Assembly: GCF_014502795.1 (NCBI RefSeq)
Contig: NZ_JACVHF010000018.1
Span: 1-61,843 of the forward strand
Direction of reading: 5' to 3'
Length of the DNA stretch: 61,843 bases
Source of the DNA: Heliobacterium chlorum
GTDB lineage: Bacteria > Bacillota > Desulfitobacteriia > Heliobacteriales > Heliobacteriaceae
Under the pieces are notes generated by a model. That model ran no database searches, was not told the origin of the DNA, and saw nothing but the letters and a program-made list of their open reading frames with translations. Both the position numbers and the translations under genes were made by a program. Positions 35,848-44,664 of this stretch are shown here, one piece after another (position 1 is the stretch's first letter; the number at the start of each line of letters is the position of its first letter).

Positions 35848-36123
35848 ATGGAAGAATCAAAACGCGATTCGATCGACACCTTAAAAGACCAAGTGACCTA
35901 TCTGCGTTCTCGCCTAAACCAATTGCGGGTCAGCCGCCGTGTCTTGATGGCATTATTGGAGACGATAGACTCGGAGCGACGAGACGCCATCGCCCGCTTA
36001 GAAGCCGAAAATCGCCGACTGAAACGATTGCATCGGACAGGCAGGGACCATCGGCAGATTTTCCGCAGTGACGACAGAAAAGTTCTTTGGATTTGCAGGA
36101 ATGATGCAAAGGGTGGCGAATAA
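35848..36123 (+). CDS. Small coiled-coil protein
   Basis: This is a 91-aa charged protein. Residues 8-70 have heptad-like spacing of Leu/Val/Ile among Arg/Glu/Asp, so a coiled coil is likely; the tail is basic. ATG 35848 has AGGAGGG at 8-nt spacing, while ATG 35842 is too close. It follows the aminotransferase by 70 nt and ends just before the cobalamin riboswitch. I do not recognise the family. Confidence 0.65.
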   Translation: MEESKRDSIDTLKDQVTYLRSRLNQLRVSRRVLMALLETIDSERRDAIARLEAENRRLKRLHRTGRDHRQIFRSDDRKVLWICRNDAKGGE

Positions 36124-36147
36124 TTTAACGTAAGACAGTTTTATAAT

Positions 36148-36300
36148 TGGGGTCAGAGACATTAGGGAAGTCGGTGTAATTCCGACGCGGTGCCGCCACT
36201 GTGAAAGGGGAGTCCGCTTCATCAGGCCACCGGGTAACCGGGAAGGCGAAGCGTTGCGATGAACCTGAGCCAGGAAACCTGCCTGTCCCCGCACCGGTAA
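36148..36300 (+). ncRNA. Cobalamin riboswitch
   Basis: The conserved core is clear: AGGGAAGTCGGTGTAATTCC from 36164, GCGGTGCCGCCACTGTGA near 36187, and the B12 box GAGCCAGGAAACCTGCCTGT at 36267-36286. It lies about 100 nt before a terminator hairpin and the cbiD gene, so adenosylcobalamin or another corrinoid should shut off the whole B12 operon. Confidence 0.96.
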
Positions 36301-36369
36301 ACCCGCGAGCCACGGGGGAGGTGAAAGACTGGGGAAGATTAGGTTCCCTAGATTTTCATTTGCATCTGT

Positions 36370-36406
36370 ACACCCATATCTCGCATGCCGGGATATGGGT
36401 GTTTCT
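36370..36406 (+). terminator. Expression-platform terminator of the cobalamin riboswitch
   Basis: ACACCCATATC (36370-36380) pairs with GATATGGGTGT (36392-36402), followed by TTCTT. The 3' arm contains the only ATG available to cbiD, so the hairpin would also mask that codon. Confidence 0.8.
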
Positions 36407-37534
36407 TCGGGTAGGGGGAATGGAAGACTGCGCAAGGGCTATACAACCGGATCCTGTGCAGCTGCAGCGGCCAAGGCGGCAACAGGCATCCTCTACGAAA
36501 CATGGACAGAAGGTACCGGATTCATCGAAATTCCCTTACCCCAAGGTGGGCGGTTACCGATCTCTGTCGCTCAGATCGATGAGCCAGAACCATCCCTTCC
36601 TCCGCAGGTCAAGGCAGTGACTTGTCAAGTCATCAAAGACGGCGGAGACGACCCTGATGCTACCCATGGATTGCCTATACGGGTCTCCGTCTTCGCCATT
36701 GAAAAAGGCATTGAGATCGGTGGAGGAATCGGTGTCGGCAGGGTGACTAAACCGGGACTGGCCGTGCCTGTTGGTGAACCGGCCATCAACCCTGTTCCAC
36801 GATCGATGATTCTTGAGGCGGTCAAAGAGGTGCTCCCGGACGACGGTGGTGTTTCGATCGTTGTTTGGGTGCCTGACGGGGAAAAGGTGGGACCGTCTAC
36901 ACTGAACCCGAGATTAGGTATCGTCGGCGGCATCTCCATTCTTGGCACGACGGGTATCGTGAAGCCCATGTCGGAAGAAGCCTTTAAGGACAGCCTGGAA
37001 CCGCAAATCGATGTGGCCCTGGCAGCCGGACATCGCTCACTCGCTTTGACGCCGGGCAATATGGGCCAACGGGGTTTGCAGCGCCAAGGTGTACCTTCAG
37101 AGGCGGTGGTGCTCACGAGCAACTTTATCGGCCATATGCTCGATGCCTGCAGCAAAAGAGGTATAGAAGAAATACTTCTTTGGGGGCATGTTGGCAAACT
37201 GGTCAAAGTGGCCGGAGGGATTTTTCACACTCACAGCAAAGTTGCCGACGGACGGAGAGAGATCATCGCTGCCCACGCAGCGGTTCAAGGTTACCCGCTT
37301 CCGCTCGTCAAGGCCTTGTTGGAGGCAAATACGGCCGAAGAAACGGTACATATCCTCACCGAGGCGGGATACCGGGAACTTTTTGACGAACTGGCCGAGG
37401 TAGCGGCGATAAAAGCCATGGAGCGATTCCCTCGACCGGTTTCGGTGGTATTTACAGATTTGAAGGGAGAGCCTCTAGGTTGGAGCCAGCGAGCAAAGAA
37501 CGTGATCAAAATGTGGAATCCGGTTACCCCCTAG
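36395..37534 (+). CDS. cbiD: Cobalt-precorrin-5B C1-methyltransferase CbiD
   Basis: This protein of up to 379 aa methylates C1 of the ring during contraction in the anaerobic pathway. LRKGYTTGSCAAAAAKAA near 12-29 is the CbiD signature, and GNMGQRGL, LTSNFIGHML and HVGKLVKVAGGIFHTHSK follow. The start is doubtful: ATG 36395 lies inside the terminator hairpin and has no ribosome site. CTG 36428 sits 8 nt after AGGGGGA and would give a protein beginning right at the conserved block. It is the first gene of the riboswitch-controlled operon and overlaps cbiET by 55 nt. Confidence 0.93.
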   Translation: MGVSSGRGNGRLRKGYTTGSCAAAAAKAATGILYETWTEGTGFIEIPLPQGGRLPISVAQIDEPEPSLPPQVKAVTCQVIKDGGDDPDATHGLPIRVSVFAIEKGIEIGGGIGVGRVTKPGLAVPVGEPAINPVPRSMILEAVKEVLPDDGGVSIVVWVPDGEKVGPSTLNPRLGIVGGISILGTTGIVKPMSEEAFKDSLEPQIDVALAAGHRSLALTPGNMGQRGLQRQGVPSEAVVLTSNFIGHMLDACSKRGIEEILLWGHVGKLVKVAGGIFHTHSKVADGRREIIAAHAAVQGYPLPLVKALLEANTAEETVHILTEAGYRELFDELAEVAAIKAMERFPRPVSVVFTDLKGEPLGWSQRAKNVIKMWNPVTP

Positions 37535-38802
37535 TGGTCGTCGGCATCGGTCCCGGAACAAAGGACTATTTGGTTCCCAAAGCACTGCGGGCGGTGGAAC
37601 AAGCGGACCTGCTCGTCGGAGGGCCGAGGGCACTTGAACTCTTTGCCTATCTTGACAAGCCAACTCGTACCATTGACCGCCATTTGGATCGCTTGGTAGA
37701 ATTTATAGCAGTTGAGCGGTTGCAACGCCGTGTGGCTGTACTCGTGTCGGGAGATCCCGGTTTTTACAGCTTATTGCCGCGCCTAACCAAGACGCTTGGA
37801 GTCGATCAAATTGAGGTCATCCCCGGGCTGAGTTCCTTTCAAATGGCTTTTTCCCGGCTGGGTTTGCCTTGGCAGGAGGCTCGTTGGCAAAGCATGCACG
37901 GACGTCCTATGGACGATGCCCTGAAGCTGCTAAGCCATGAGGGATGGGTCGCTTTTTTAACCGATCCCGACCATTCGCCAGAAGCGATCGCGCAGCATTT
38001 GGTTGACCATCAGCAGGGATGGCGCCGGGCTTTCGTGACTCGCGACCTAGGCTATGAAACAGAGACAGTAAGTTCCGCTTTCATAAGCGACATTGCGCAA
38101 GTGAAATCTATTGCTTACCGTCCGGCACTGTTGATCGTCGAAGGCGGTAAGAGAGCAGAACGTGACGGGGAAAATCCAGAAAACTCTCAGGATAGCTGTA
38201 ACCGAGAGGCCCCTTATCGAAAAAGTACGACGATTGGGTTGCCTGACGAAGTGTTCCAACGAGGTCAAGTACCGATGACCAAATCGGACGTTCGGGCATT
38301 GACCCTGGTGAGAGCTCAAATCGAACCAAAAGACGTCGTTTGGGATATAGGAGCGGGAACAGGCTCGATCAGCGTAGAAGCGGCCCGTTTGGCCCATCGA
38401 GGTCAGGTATACGCGGTGGAGCGAAACCCAGAGGGGTGTGAACTCATCGCCGCGAACGGATTGGCTTTCGGCCTGTCGAACCTGCAGGTGATCCCCGGGA
38501 TGGCACCGGATGTGCTCGATTCATTGCCCGATCCCGATAGAGTGATCATCGGCGGCTCCGGCGGCAACTTAACATCGATTCTCGATTTGTGCTGGAAGCG
38601 GCTGAAAGTGGGCGGTTCGATCGTGGTCAATGCCATCACCGTGGAAACTCTCAGCGCTGTCGTCGCTTGGTTGGAGGAAAAAAAGATTCCTGTTCAAGCC
38701 ACTCAGCTTCAAGTACAACGGCTGGAAAAGGCAGGGGCTTATCACTTGTGGAAAAGCCATAACCCTGTCACGATCCTGTGGGCTTGTAAGGAGGATGTGT
38801 AA
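37480..38802 (+). CDS. cbiET: Fused CbiE-CbiT cobalt-precorrin-7 C5/C15-methyltransferase
   Basis: This is a 440-aa fusion. Residues 15-215 are a class III methyltransferase (VVGIGPGTKDYL, SGDPGFYSL, VIPGLSSFQ), equal to CbiE. A polar linker (about 225-250) leads to a Rossmann-type methyltransferase with VWDIGAGTGSISVEAARL near 287, equal to CbiT, which also decarboxylates the C12 acetate. The fusion corresponds to CobL. TTG 37480 has AGGGAGAG 8 nt upstream but lies within cbiD; GTG 37513 is an alternative. It ends in a TAATG overlap with cbiL. Confidence 0.94.
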   Translation: MEPASKERDQNVESGYPLVVVGIGPGTKDYLVPKALRAVEQADLLVGGPRALELFAYLDKPTRTIDRHLDRLVEFIAVERLQRRVAVLVSGDPGFYSLLPRLTKTLGVDQIEVIPGLSSFQMAFSRLGLPWQEARWQSMHGRPMDDALKLLSHEGWVAFLTDPDHSPEAIAQHLVDHQQGWRRAFVTRDLGYETETVSSAFISDIAQVKSIAYRPALLIVEGGKRAERDGENPENSQDSCNREAPYRKSTTIGLPDEVFQRGQVPMTKSDVRALTLVRAQIEPKDVVWDIGAGTGSISVEAARLAHRGQVYAVERNPEGCELIAANGLAFGLSNLQVIPGMAPDVLDSLPDPDRVIIGGSGGNLTSILDLCWKRLKVGGSIVVNAITVETLSAVVAWLEEKKIPVQATQLQVQRLEKAGAYHLWKSHNPVTILWACKEDV

Positions 38803-39518
38803 TGCTTGGTCGCTTTTACGGCATCGGTGTCGGGCCCGGAGATCCCGGTCTGCTCACTTGCCGGTCGGTTCAACTGCTGCAAAAAGTCCCGGTCATTTTT
38901 ACTCCCCAGGGTAAAGGCGGCGGAGAAGGTGTCGCCACGACGATCATCCGCGACGTTTTGCCCGCTGAGACGCAGGTGGTTTCGTTACACTTGCCCATGA
39001 CCAGCGACGAAAGCCGTTTGCGGGAAGCCTGGGATGAGGCAGCCCGGCAGATTTACGAGGTGCTCGCCTCCGGTCGAGAAGCAGCCTTTATCACCATCGG
39101 TGACTGCTTGCTCTTTTCAACATACGGGTATTTGCTAAAGTCATTACAGAAGATCAATCCTGAAATAGAAGTCGAAAGCGTACCGGGAATCACCTCCTTT
39201 TGCGCTGCTGCATCGCGAGTCAATATTCCCTTGGCCGAAGGAGAGGAACCGTTGCTCATCGTCCCGGCCCTGCGTGACCCCGAGGAACTGCGCCCCTTAT
39301 TACGTCAGTTCCCCAATCTCGTCTTGATGAAAGTTGCTTCCCGCTTCGATGGAGTCTATGACTTGCTCAAAGAGGAAGGACGGGCCGAATCGTCTCTGTT
39401 TATTTCCCGGTGCGGGACAGCGGAAGAAAAGATTGAAAAAGATCTGTCCCGCCTCGTCGGGCAAAAGCTGGATTATCTCAGCTTGTTGTTGGTGAAGCAG
39501 AAGGGGGAAGAGATTTGA
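38802..39518 (+). CDS. cbiL: Cobalt-precorrin-2 C20-methyltransferase CbiL
   Basis: This 238-aa class III methyltransferase performs the first methylation after cobalt insertion. IGVGPGDPGLLT near 7, the TIGDCLLFSTY segment near 104 and ESVPGITSFCAAA near 127 are the SAM-binding parts; the long insertion with VIFTPQGKGG is typical of the C20 enzyme. It overlaps both neighbours by one to four bases, which points to coupled translation. Confidence 0.95.
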   Translation: MLGRFYGIGVGPGDPGLLTCRSVQLLQKVPVIFTPQGKGGGEGVATTIIRDVLPAETQVVSLHLPMTSDESRLREAWDEAARQIYEVLASGREAAFITIGDCLLFSTYGYLLKSLQKINPEIEVESVPGITSFCAAASRVNIPLAEGEEPLLIVPALRDPEELRPLLRQFPNLVLMKVASRFDGVYDLLKEEGRAESSLFISRCGTAEEKIEKDLSRLVGQKLDYLSLLLVKQKGEEI

Positions 39519-40282
39519 TTAGTTTTATTGGCGCCGGCCCCGGTGATCCCGAACTGATTACGGTGAAAGGGCAAAAACGCTTGGCTGAGGCTGACGTAGT
39601 CATCTACGCCGGTTCACTTGTCAACCCCGAAATCCTGAGCTGGTGCCGCCCTGATGCGGAGATTCATAACAGCGCTTCCATGTCCTTAGAAGAAGTGTTG
39701 GCTGTCATGAAGCGGGCGGTCGGAGAAGGCAAAGTGGTCGCACGAGTCCATACGGGCGACCCGAGCATATATGGAGCTCACCGGGAACAGATGGACGCCT
39801 TGGACGAGATGGGTATCGCTTACGAGATCATCCCCGGTGTGAGCTCCTTCCTGGCAGCGGCGGCAGCCGTAAAAAAGGAGTTTACCTTGCCTGGCGTTTC
39901 CCAGACGGTGATCATCACCCGGCTGGCCGGAAGGACACCGGTGCCGGAGAAAGAATCCCTGGCCAGCTTGGCCCAGCATCGAGCTTCCTTATGTATCTTT
40001 TTAAGCACCCATCTCCTCTCCGAAGTGAGCCAGGAACTAATTCAAGGAGGATACGAGGAAGATACGCCGGTGGCCGTCGTCTATAAAGCTTCTTGGCCTG
40101 ATGAAAAGACGGTCCTAGGCACACTCGGCGACATCGCTCAAAAAGTGAGCGGAGCCGGAATTTCTCGTACGGCCATGATCATGGTAGGTCGTTTTCTCGA
40201 AGGTCCTTATGATCGTTCACTGCTATATGATCCTACGTTCACTCACGGTTACCGCCAAGGGAAGAATGGAACGGAAGAGTGA
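39515..40282 (+). CDS. cbiF: Cobalt-precorrin-4 C11-methyltransferase CbiF
   Basis: This 255-aa class III methyltransferase has FIGAGPGDPELITVKG at 4-19, VVIYAGSLVNPE near 28, RVHTGDPSIYGA near 77 and EIIPGVSSFLAAAA near 101. The GSLVNPE block is characteristic of CbiF/CobM. It starts with TTG inside the end of cbiL (4-nt overlap) and ends with GTGA shared with cbiG. Confidence 0.96.
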   Translation: MISFIGAGPGDPELITVKGQKRLAEADVVIYAGSLVNPEILSWCRPDAEIHNSASMSLEEVLAVMKRAVGEGKVVARVHTGDPSIYGAHREQMDALDEMGIAYEIIPGVSSFLAAAAAVKKEFTLPGVSQTVIITRLAGRTPVPEKESLASLAQHRASLCIFLSTHLLSEVSQELIQGGYEEDTPVAVVYKASWPDEKTVLGTLGDIAQKVSGAGISRTAMIMVGRFLEGPYDRSLLYDPTFTHGYRQGKNGTEE

Positions 40283-41418
40283 ACGTCCTGGCCTTGACGC
40301 CGGGGGGAGCCGACCTAGCCCGGCGAATTGGCGTAGCCCTGCCGGAAGCGGTACTCTGGCTTCCAGCAAAGACACCGCCGACGTCGAACCTTGAAAGCTG
40401 CATCAGTAGGGCCGACCAGTGCTGGCAGCCTCCTTTGAGAGAAACCTTCGAACGGCTATTTACGAGTGGTCAACCACTCGTCTTCATTGGTGCCCTCGGC
40501 ATTCTCGTTCGAATGGCAGCACCCTTTCTGGTAGATAAGCGGACGGACCCACCGGTCGTCGTCGTCGATGAAGCGGGACAGTTTGTCATCAGCGTCTTGT
40601 CTGGTCACTGGGGGGGAGCCAACGACTTGGCCCTCGAGATCAGCCGTCAGATCGGTGCGACGCCGGTGATCACGACGGCGACCGATGTAGTCGGCTTGCC
40701 GGCAGTAGATACCTTTGCCCGCCAGAACGGTGCAGTCCCTGAACCTTGGTCGAATGTAAAAAAGATCTCTTCCGCCATGCTCCGGGGCGCCCCGATCGAA
40801 TGGCTGTGCGATCATCAATTTTATGATGCCTTAGTGAAACAGAACAGGACGTACCCATGGAAGCTATGGGATCCCGCTGAGACAGCAAAGCGAAAAGACG
40901 AAAGGGAAACGGTAGCGGTGTCGACGGTGGAGTCTGCTCTTCCCCAGGAAGAGGCGCTAAAGGTATTGCTCACCCACCGAGTCGGCAATGACTCGGCCAC
41001 ACTTCGACTGCGGCCCCGCTTTATCGTAGCCGGGCTCGGCTGCCGGAAAGGCGTCCCTACGGAAACGGTGATGGGGGCGATCGATCAAGCTTTTCAACAA
41101 GTCGGCATCCATCCCGATTGTCTGCTGTCAATCGCCAGTGCTTGGGTCAAAGCGGAAGAAAGGGCCTTTTTAGAAACGGCCCGTATACGAAAGGTTCCCT
41201 TTCAAACCTATAAATCAGATGAAATTGAAGAGTGCTGTGCCCGGCATCGGGATGACATCCCCGGCTCGGACTTTGTGGCGCAAAAGATTGGAGTGAAAGC
41301 GGTATGCGAACCGACAGCCCTATTGGCTCATCGCCGGGCGCGATTGCTATTGAAGAAAAGGGTTCTGGAATCAGTGACGGTAGCTTTAGCCGAGGTACCT
41401 TGGCCATTATCGGATTAG
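40279..41418 (+). CDS. cbiG: Cobalt-precorrin-5A hydrolase CbiG
   Basis: This 379-aa enzyme opens the delta-lactone and releases acetaldehyde, the step that marks the anaerobic route. The N-terminal domain has FIGALGILVRMAAPFLVDK near 69 and VVDEAGQFVISVLSGHWGGAN near 93. A variable middle region (about 165-245) follows, then the C-terminal domain with VAGLGCRKGVPTE near 252 and PTALLA near 350. The GTG start overlaps cbiF as GTGA. Confidence 0.95.
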   Translation: MNVLALTPGGADLARRIGVALPEAVLWLPAKTPPTSNLESCISRADQCWQPPLRETFERLFTSGQPLVFIGALGILVRMAAPFLVDKRTDPPVVVVDEAGQFVISVLSGHWGGANDLALEISRQIGATPVITTATDVVGLPAVDTFARQNGAVPEPWSNVKKISSAMLRGAPIEWLCDHQFYDALVKQNRTYPWKLWDPAETAKRKDERETVAVSTVESALPQEEALKVLLTHRVGNDSATLRLRPRFIVAGLGCRKGVPTETVMGAIDQAFQQVGIHPDCLLSIASAWVKAEERAFLETARIRKVPFQTYKSDEIEECCARHRDDIPGSDFVAQKIGVKAVCEPTALLAHRRARLLLKKRVLESVTVALAEVPWPLSD

Positions 41419-42128
41419 GACCGGGTAACCGGGATCAGATGACAGGCCGGGCTTTACAGGCTATCGAAGAATCCGATATCATCGTAGGTTATCACACCTA
41501 TCTGAAACTGGTGGAAGACTTAATCGCTCATAAAGATGTACGTGCCTCCGGTATGCGCAAAGAGGTGGATCGGGCCTACCTGGCTGTTGACCTTGCAATC
41601 GAAGGACATAAGGTGGCTGTCATATCGAGCGGCGATCCTGGTGTTTACGGCATGGCTGGGGTCATCCTGGAAGCAGTACAGCTTCGCCAAGCTCAGGAGA
41701 AGGTGAACGTGGAAGTCATCCCCGGCGTCACCTCGGCCACGGCTGCTGCGGCTGCCCTCGGTGCACCGCTGATGCATGACTTTGCCATCATCTCTTTGAG
41801 CGATCTGCTGACGCCGTGGGATTTAATCCTCCGCCGAGTAGAAAATGCAGCGACGGCTGACTTTGTTATCGCCTTGTACAACCCGAAAAGCACGAAACGG
41901 GTTCACCAAATCGAAGAAGTGCAACAACTGCTATTAAAGCATCGTCCCGCTTCCACACCGGTCGGCATCGTTCGCAATGCCCGGCGGGCTGGTGAGGAAA
42001 AAACCGTCTCTACGCTGGGTGAATTTCTGAATCATGACATCGACATGTTCACTGTGTTGATCATCGGCAATTCCCAGACTTATATCAAAGACGGTTGGAT
42101 GATCACGCCGAGGGGTTATCGCTGGTGA
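41304..42128 (+). CDS. cbiH: Cobalt-precorrin-3 C17-methyltransferase CbiH
   Basis: This class III methyltransferase contracts the ring and methylates C17. Motifs: IIGLGPGNRDQMTGRA near 35, SSGDPGVYGMAG near 108 and VIPGVTSATAAAAALGAP near 137. Two starts are possible. ATG 41304 has GGAGTG upstream but gives a 115-nt overlap with cbiG and a low-complexity 32-residue extension. TTG 41400 gives a 242-aa protein that begins just before the SAM loop. The stop overlaps cbiJ as GTGA. Confidence 0.93.
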   Translation: MRTDSPIGSSPGAIAIEEKGSGISDGSFSRGTLAIIGLGPGNRDQMTGRALQAIEESDIIVGYHTYLKLVEDLIAHKDVRASGMRKEVDRAYLAVDLAIEGHKVAVISSGDPGVYGMAGVILEAVQLRQAQEKVNVEVIPGVTSATAAAAALGAPLMHDFAIISLSDLLTPWDLILRRVENAATADFVIALYNPKSTKRVHQIEEVQQLLLKHRPASTPVGIVRNARRAGEEKTVSTLGEFLNHDIDMFTVLIIGNSQTYIKDGWMITPRGYRW

Positions 42129-42937
42129 TTTGGGTTGTCGCTGGAACCAAAGATGCCCGGTTGTTGATTGAGGCCTTACTGGAGAAGAAATTACCGGTTA
42201 TAGCTTCTGTCGTCACTGAATATGGCGAACAGATCCTGAGAGAACAGTTTAGTGGAGCCCTCCATGTGCAACGAGGGGCCATGGATCTTCTGTCTATGGA
42301 GACCTTTGTTCAAAACCATAACGTAAACGCCGTCATCGACGCCAGTCATCCCTACGCCCGGGTTGCTTCGGAAAATCTCATCGAACTTAGCTGTAAGAGG
42401 GGTATCCCTTACTTACGGTATGAACGCCCTGAGAGCGCACTTCCCGCCTATGAAAAACTAACCTTGATCAGCGACTGGAGCCAAACCCTGCTGACGCTGC
42501 AAGAGGCTCCGACCGGGAGCAGGGTTTTCTTGGCCACAGGGAGCCGTGCCTTGCCGAAGTTGGTTCCACCTCTGTTGGATAAAGGGTTGTATCCGATTGT
42601 ACGGATTTTACCTGATCCGCAAGAAATACAGCGGTGCCTCGATCTGGGCTTAACACCGAATCAGATCATAGCCATGCAGGGACCTTTTAGTTACGAACTC
42701 AACCGGGCTATGTTTTTGCAAACAGGTGCACAGTGGCTGGTTACAAAAGAAAGCGGCACCGTTGGCGGTGCCGACGAAAAGATGAGTGCAGCTCTGGAAC
42801 TAGGTATGGGGTTGATTGTGCTCACTCGACCTGCCTTGGATTACCCGGCCTTGACACAGGATGTGTCGACGGCTGTTGGATGGGCGGCTGTTCGCTCGGT
42901 TGTTCCACTCGCACGCCAAACCTCTGGGTTATTCTGA
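42125..42937 (+). CDS. cbiJ: Cobalt-precorrin-6A reductase CbiJ
   Basis: This 270-aa NADH-dependent reductase of the CbiJ/CobK family shows VVAGTKDARLL at the N-terminus, DASHPYA near 79, PYLRYERP near 105 and LATGSRAL near 148. TKESGTVGG near 216 is the usual C-terminal landmark. GTG 42125 overlaps the cbiH stop and has GAGGGG 8 nt upstream. A 150-nt gap without a clear gene or promoter separates it from cbiX. Confidence 0.92.
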   Translation: MIWVVAGTKDARLLIEALLEKKLPVIASVVTEYGEQILREQFSGALHVQRGAMDLLSMETFVQNHNVNAVIDASHPYARVASENLIELSCKRGIPYLRYERPESALPAYEKLTLISDWSQTLLTLQEAPTGSRVFLATGSRALPKLVPPLLDKGLYPIVRILPDPQEIQRCLDLGLTPNQIIAMQGPFSYELNRAMFLQTGAQWLVTKESGTVGGADEKMSAALELGMGLIVLTRPALDYPALTQDVSTAVGWAAVRSVVPLARQTSGLF

Positions 42938-43090
42938 ATGTGAACCGTGGCGCGCTTAACCGCTTCACAACTCTCGCTCTCGACGCCGCTCCGCCCAAAT
43001 CGCTCACTCTGTCATCACACCCCAGATTTGCTATCAGGTGCAGCAGTCCTGTTTGAATATTTAACTTTATTGATAGAAGGAGAAGAGACT

Positions 43091-43456
43091 ATGAAAACAG
43101 GTGTTTTGCTCGTCGCACACGGAAGCCGGTTGGCTGAAGCGAACAGCCATGCTGTGAACATCGGTAACATGGTACGGAAATTTCATCAAATCGACCCGCT
43201 CGTCGTCTGCTTTATGGAGAACGCCAAGCCAAACCTGGCCGAAGGTATCGAAGAACTAGTCGCCTTAGGTGTTGACGAAGTTAAAGTCATCCCTCTGTTC
43301 TTATATAACGGCGTACATATTCAAAAAGATATTCCCGAAGAATTAGAGGAAATCGGCAAAGCCCATCCCCAACTGCGCTTTACGATGGGACGGCCGCTCG
43401 GCGCTGATGAACGGATTGCCCAATTGATCTTCGAACGCATTCAGGAGGTCGGCTGA
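43091..43456 (+). CDS. cbiX: Sirohydrochlorin cobaltochelatase CbiX, small form
   Basis: This 121-aa single-domain chelatase inserts cobalt into sirohydrochlorin. LLVAHGSR at 6-13 holds the metal-binding His10, and VIPLFLYNGVHIQKDIP near 76 holds the second His. Small CbiX proteins form a homodimer that mimics double-length chelatases. ATG 43091 has AGAAGGAG upstream; the longer open frame before it has no ribosome site. TGATG overlap with cbiC follows. Confidence 0.93.
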   Translation: MKTGVLLVAHGSRLAEANSHAVNIGNMVRKFHQIDPLVVCFMENAKPNLAEGIEELVALGVDEVKVIPLFLYNGVHIQKDIPEELEEIGKAHPQLRFTMGRPLGADERIAQLIFERIQEVG

Positions 43457-44076
43457 TGGACTACATTACCGATCCGAGGGCCATTGAAGACAAGAGTATG
43501 GCCATCATTGACGAGCTGCTTGGACCGCTGCCCATATCGCCGGAAGAGCGAAAAGTGGTCAAACGGGTCGTCCACACGACCGGTGACCCAGAGTTTGCGA
43601 AGATTGTTCGCTGGAGCCCCGGTGCTGTAGACATCGGCATCAAAGCATTAGCGGAGGGTGCTAGTGTTTATACCGATGTGAACATGGTGAGGGTAGGCGT
43701 AAACCAGCGCCTGCTCACCAGCAAAGGCGCTTCAGCCGTCTGCAGCATCAGTGACCCTCGTGTCGTCGAAGAGGCGAAAAAGACGGGGAATACGCGAGCC
43801 ATGACCGCTTTTGAACTACTGGCTGACGAGATGAATGGTGCTGTCATCGCTATCGGTAATGCACCGACAGCCCTGTTTCACCTGCTTAGTTTGATCGAAG
43901 GCGGCCGTTGCCGTCCTGCCTTGGTGGTAGGTACACCGGTCGGATTTGTGGGGGCTGCTGAATCGAAAGAAGCGCTCGTCCAAGCGGACATCCCCTACAT
44001 CACCGTAGTCGGCAATAAAGGCGGCAGCACAGTGGCGGCGTCCATCGTCAACGCCATGCTGTTACAGATGCCTTAG
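43456..44076 (+). CDS. cbiC: Cobalt-precorrin-8 methylmutase CbiC
   Basis: This 206-aa mutase moves the methyl group from C11 to C12 to give cobyrinate. KRVVHTTGDPEFAKIV near 35 contains the conserved catalytic His. TDVNMVRVGV near 73 and GNAPTALFHL near 132 and GTPVGFVGAAESKEAL near 155 match the family. The TAG stop overlaps the stop of the antisense HD gene in the four bases TTAG. It is the last gene of the first half of the B12 cluster. Confidence 0.96.
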   Translation: MDYITDPRAIEDKSMAIIDELLGPLPISPEERKVVKRVVHTTGDPEFAKIVRWSPGAVDIGIKALAEGASVYTDVNMVRVGVNQRLLTSKGASAVCSISDPRVVEEAKKTGNTRAMTAFELLADEMNGAVIAIGNAPTALFHLLSLIEGGRCRPALVVGTPVGFVGAAESKEALVQADIPYITVVGNKGGSTVAASIVNAMLLQMP

Positions 44077-44615
44077 CAGAGATTGTCGGCCCGTTGGAGC
44101 ATCTGCAAAAGGCGTCGGTTCTCATCAGACATAGAGCCAGATTGATCATGATGGTGGCGGATCAACGCCACCAGGTCCGGCGCCCAATTGCGTTTTTTAG
44201 CCTCGGCAGCGCCCAACCGGGCGTGCCGGGCGATCACATGCAGTGGACGCCCGACAAGGGGCCACCGTTTAAAAGGAACGATCCGAGAGCGGCGAGAACC
44301 TAAGAGCACAAAAAAAATGCGGTGTCCCAACCGGATCGCACCTTGCCGTTTTCCCATGTCGTGGAGCAAAGCGGCGGTGAGCAGCAGTCGTCGCTGATCC
44401 GGCGCTAGCTGTTCGGCCATGGAGCGGCAGATATGAGCGACGTCAAGGCAGTGCCGCCGGTCAGCCGGTGCCATTTCCCGGAAGACTTCATGTTCTTCTG
44501 CCGAAAGGAACGATGCGGCCCACTGTAGCTCCTCTCTGGTAAAGGTAGGCAGTAAGGCGCGGCCGACCTGTTGGACGCGATATTTAATTCTGGCGAAGCT
44601 TGTCTTTTTACTCAT
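44073..44615 (-). CDS. HD-domain protein, antisense within the B12 cluster
   Basis: This 180-aa protein has an HD metal-dependent hydrolase core: RRHCLDVAHICR near 56, ALLHDMGKR near 80 and a later HARLG and IRHHHDQ near 125-160. Similar proteins act on nucleotides or tRNA ends; the substrate is unknown. It is the only gene in the cluster on the minus strand, ending in the cbiC stop and starting 50 nt before cobU. A TATACT box (44627-44622) lies only 6 nt before the ATG, so the mRNA may be leaderless. Confidence 0.85.
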   Translation of the reverse strand: MSKKTSFARIKYRVQQVGRALLPTFTREELQWAASFLSAEEHEVFREMAPADRRHCLDVAHICRSMAEQLAPDQRRLLLTAALLHDMGKRQGAIRLGHRIFFVLLGSRRSRIVPFKRWPLVGRPLHVIARHARLGAAEAKKRNWAPDLVALIRHHHDQSGSMSDENRRLLQMLQRADNLC

Positions 44616-44629
44616 ACTCACAGTATAAC
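44600..44629 (+). promoter_or_regulatory. Candidate promoter of the cobU half-operon
   Basis: TTGTCT and TATAAC are separated by 18 nt, 36 nt before the cobU ATG. The segment overlaps the start of the divergent HD gene. It could allow cobU to cobC expression independent of the riboswitch. Confidence 0.45.
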
Positions 44630-44664
44630 ATGTAGGCAAATATTGACGAAGAGGCGTGGCTGCA

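Noticed and set aside
42938..43090. An N-terminal extension of CbiX through the cbiJ-cbiX gap
   Set aside because: The extension has no ribosome site and no family similarity; ATG 43091 has a strong site and the exact family start.
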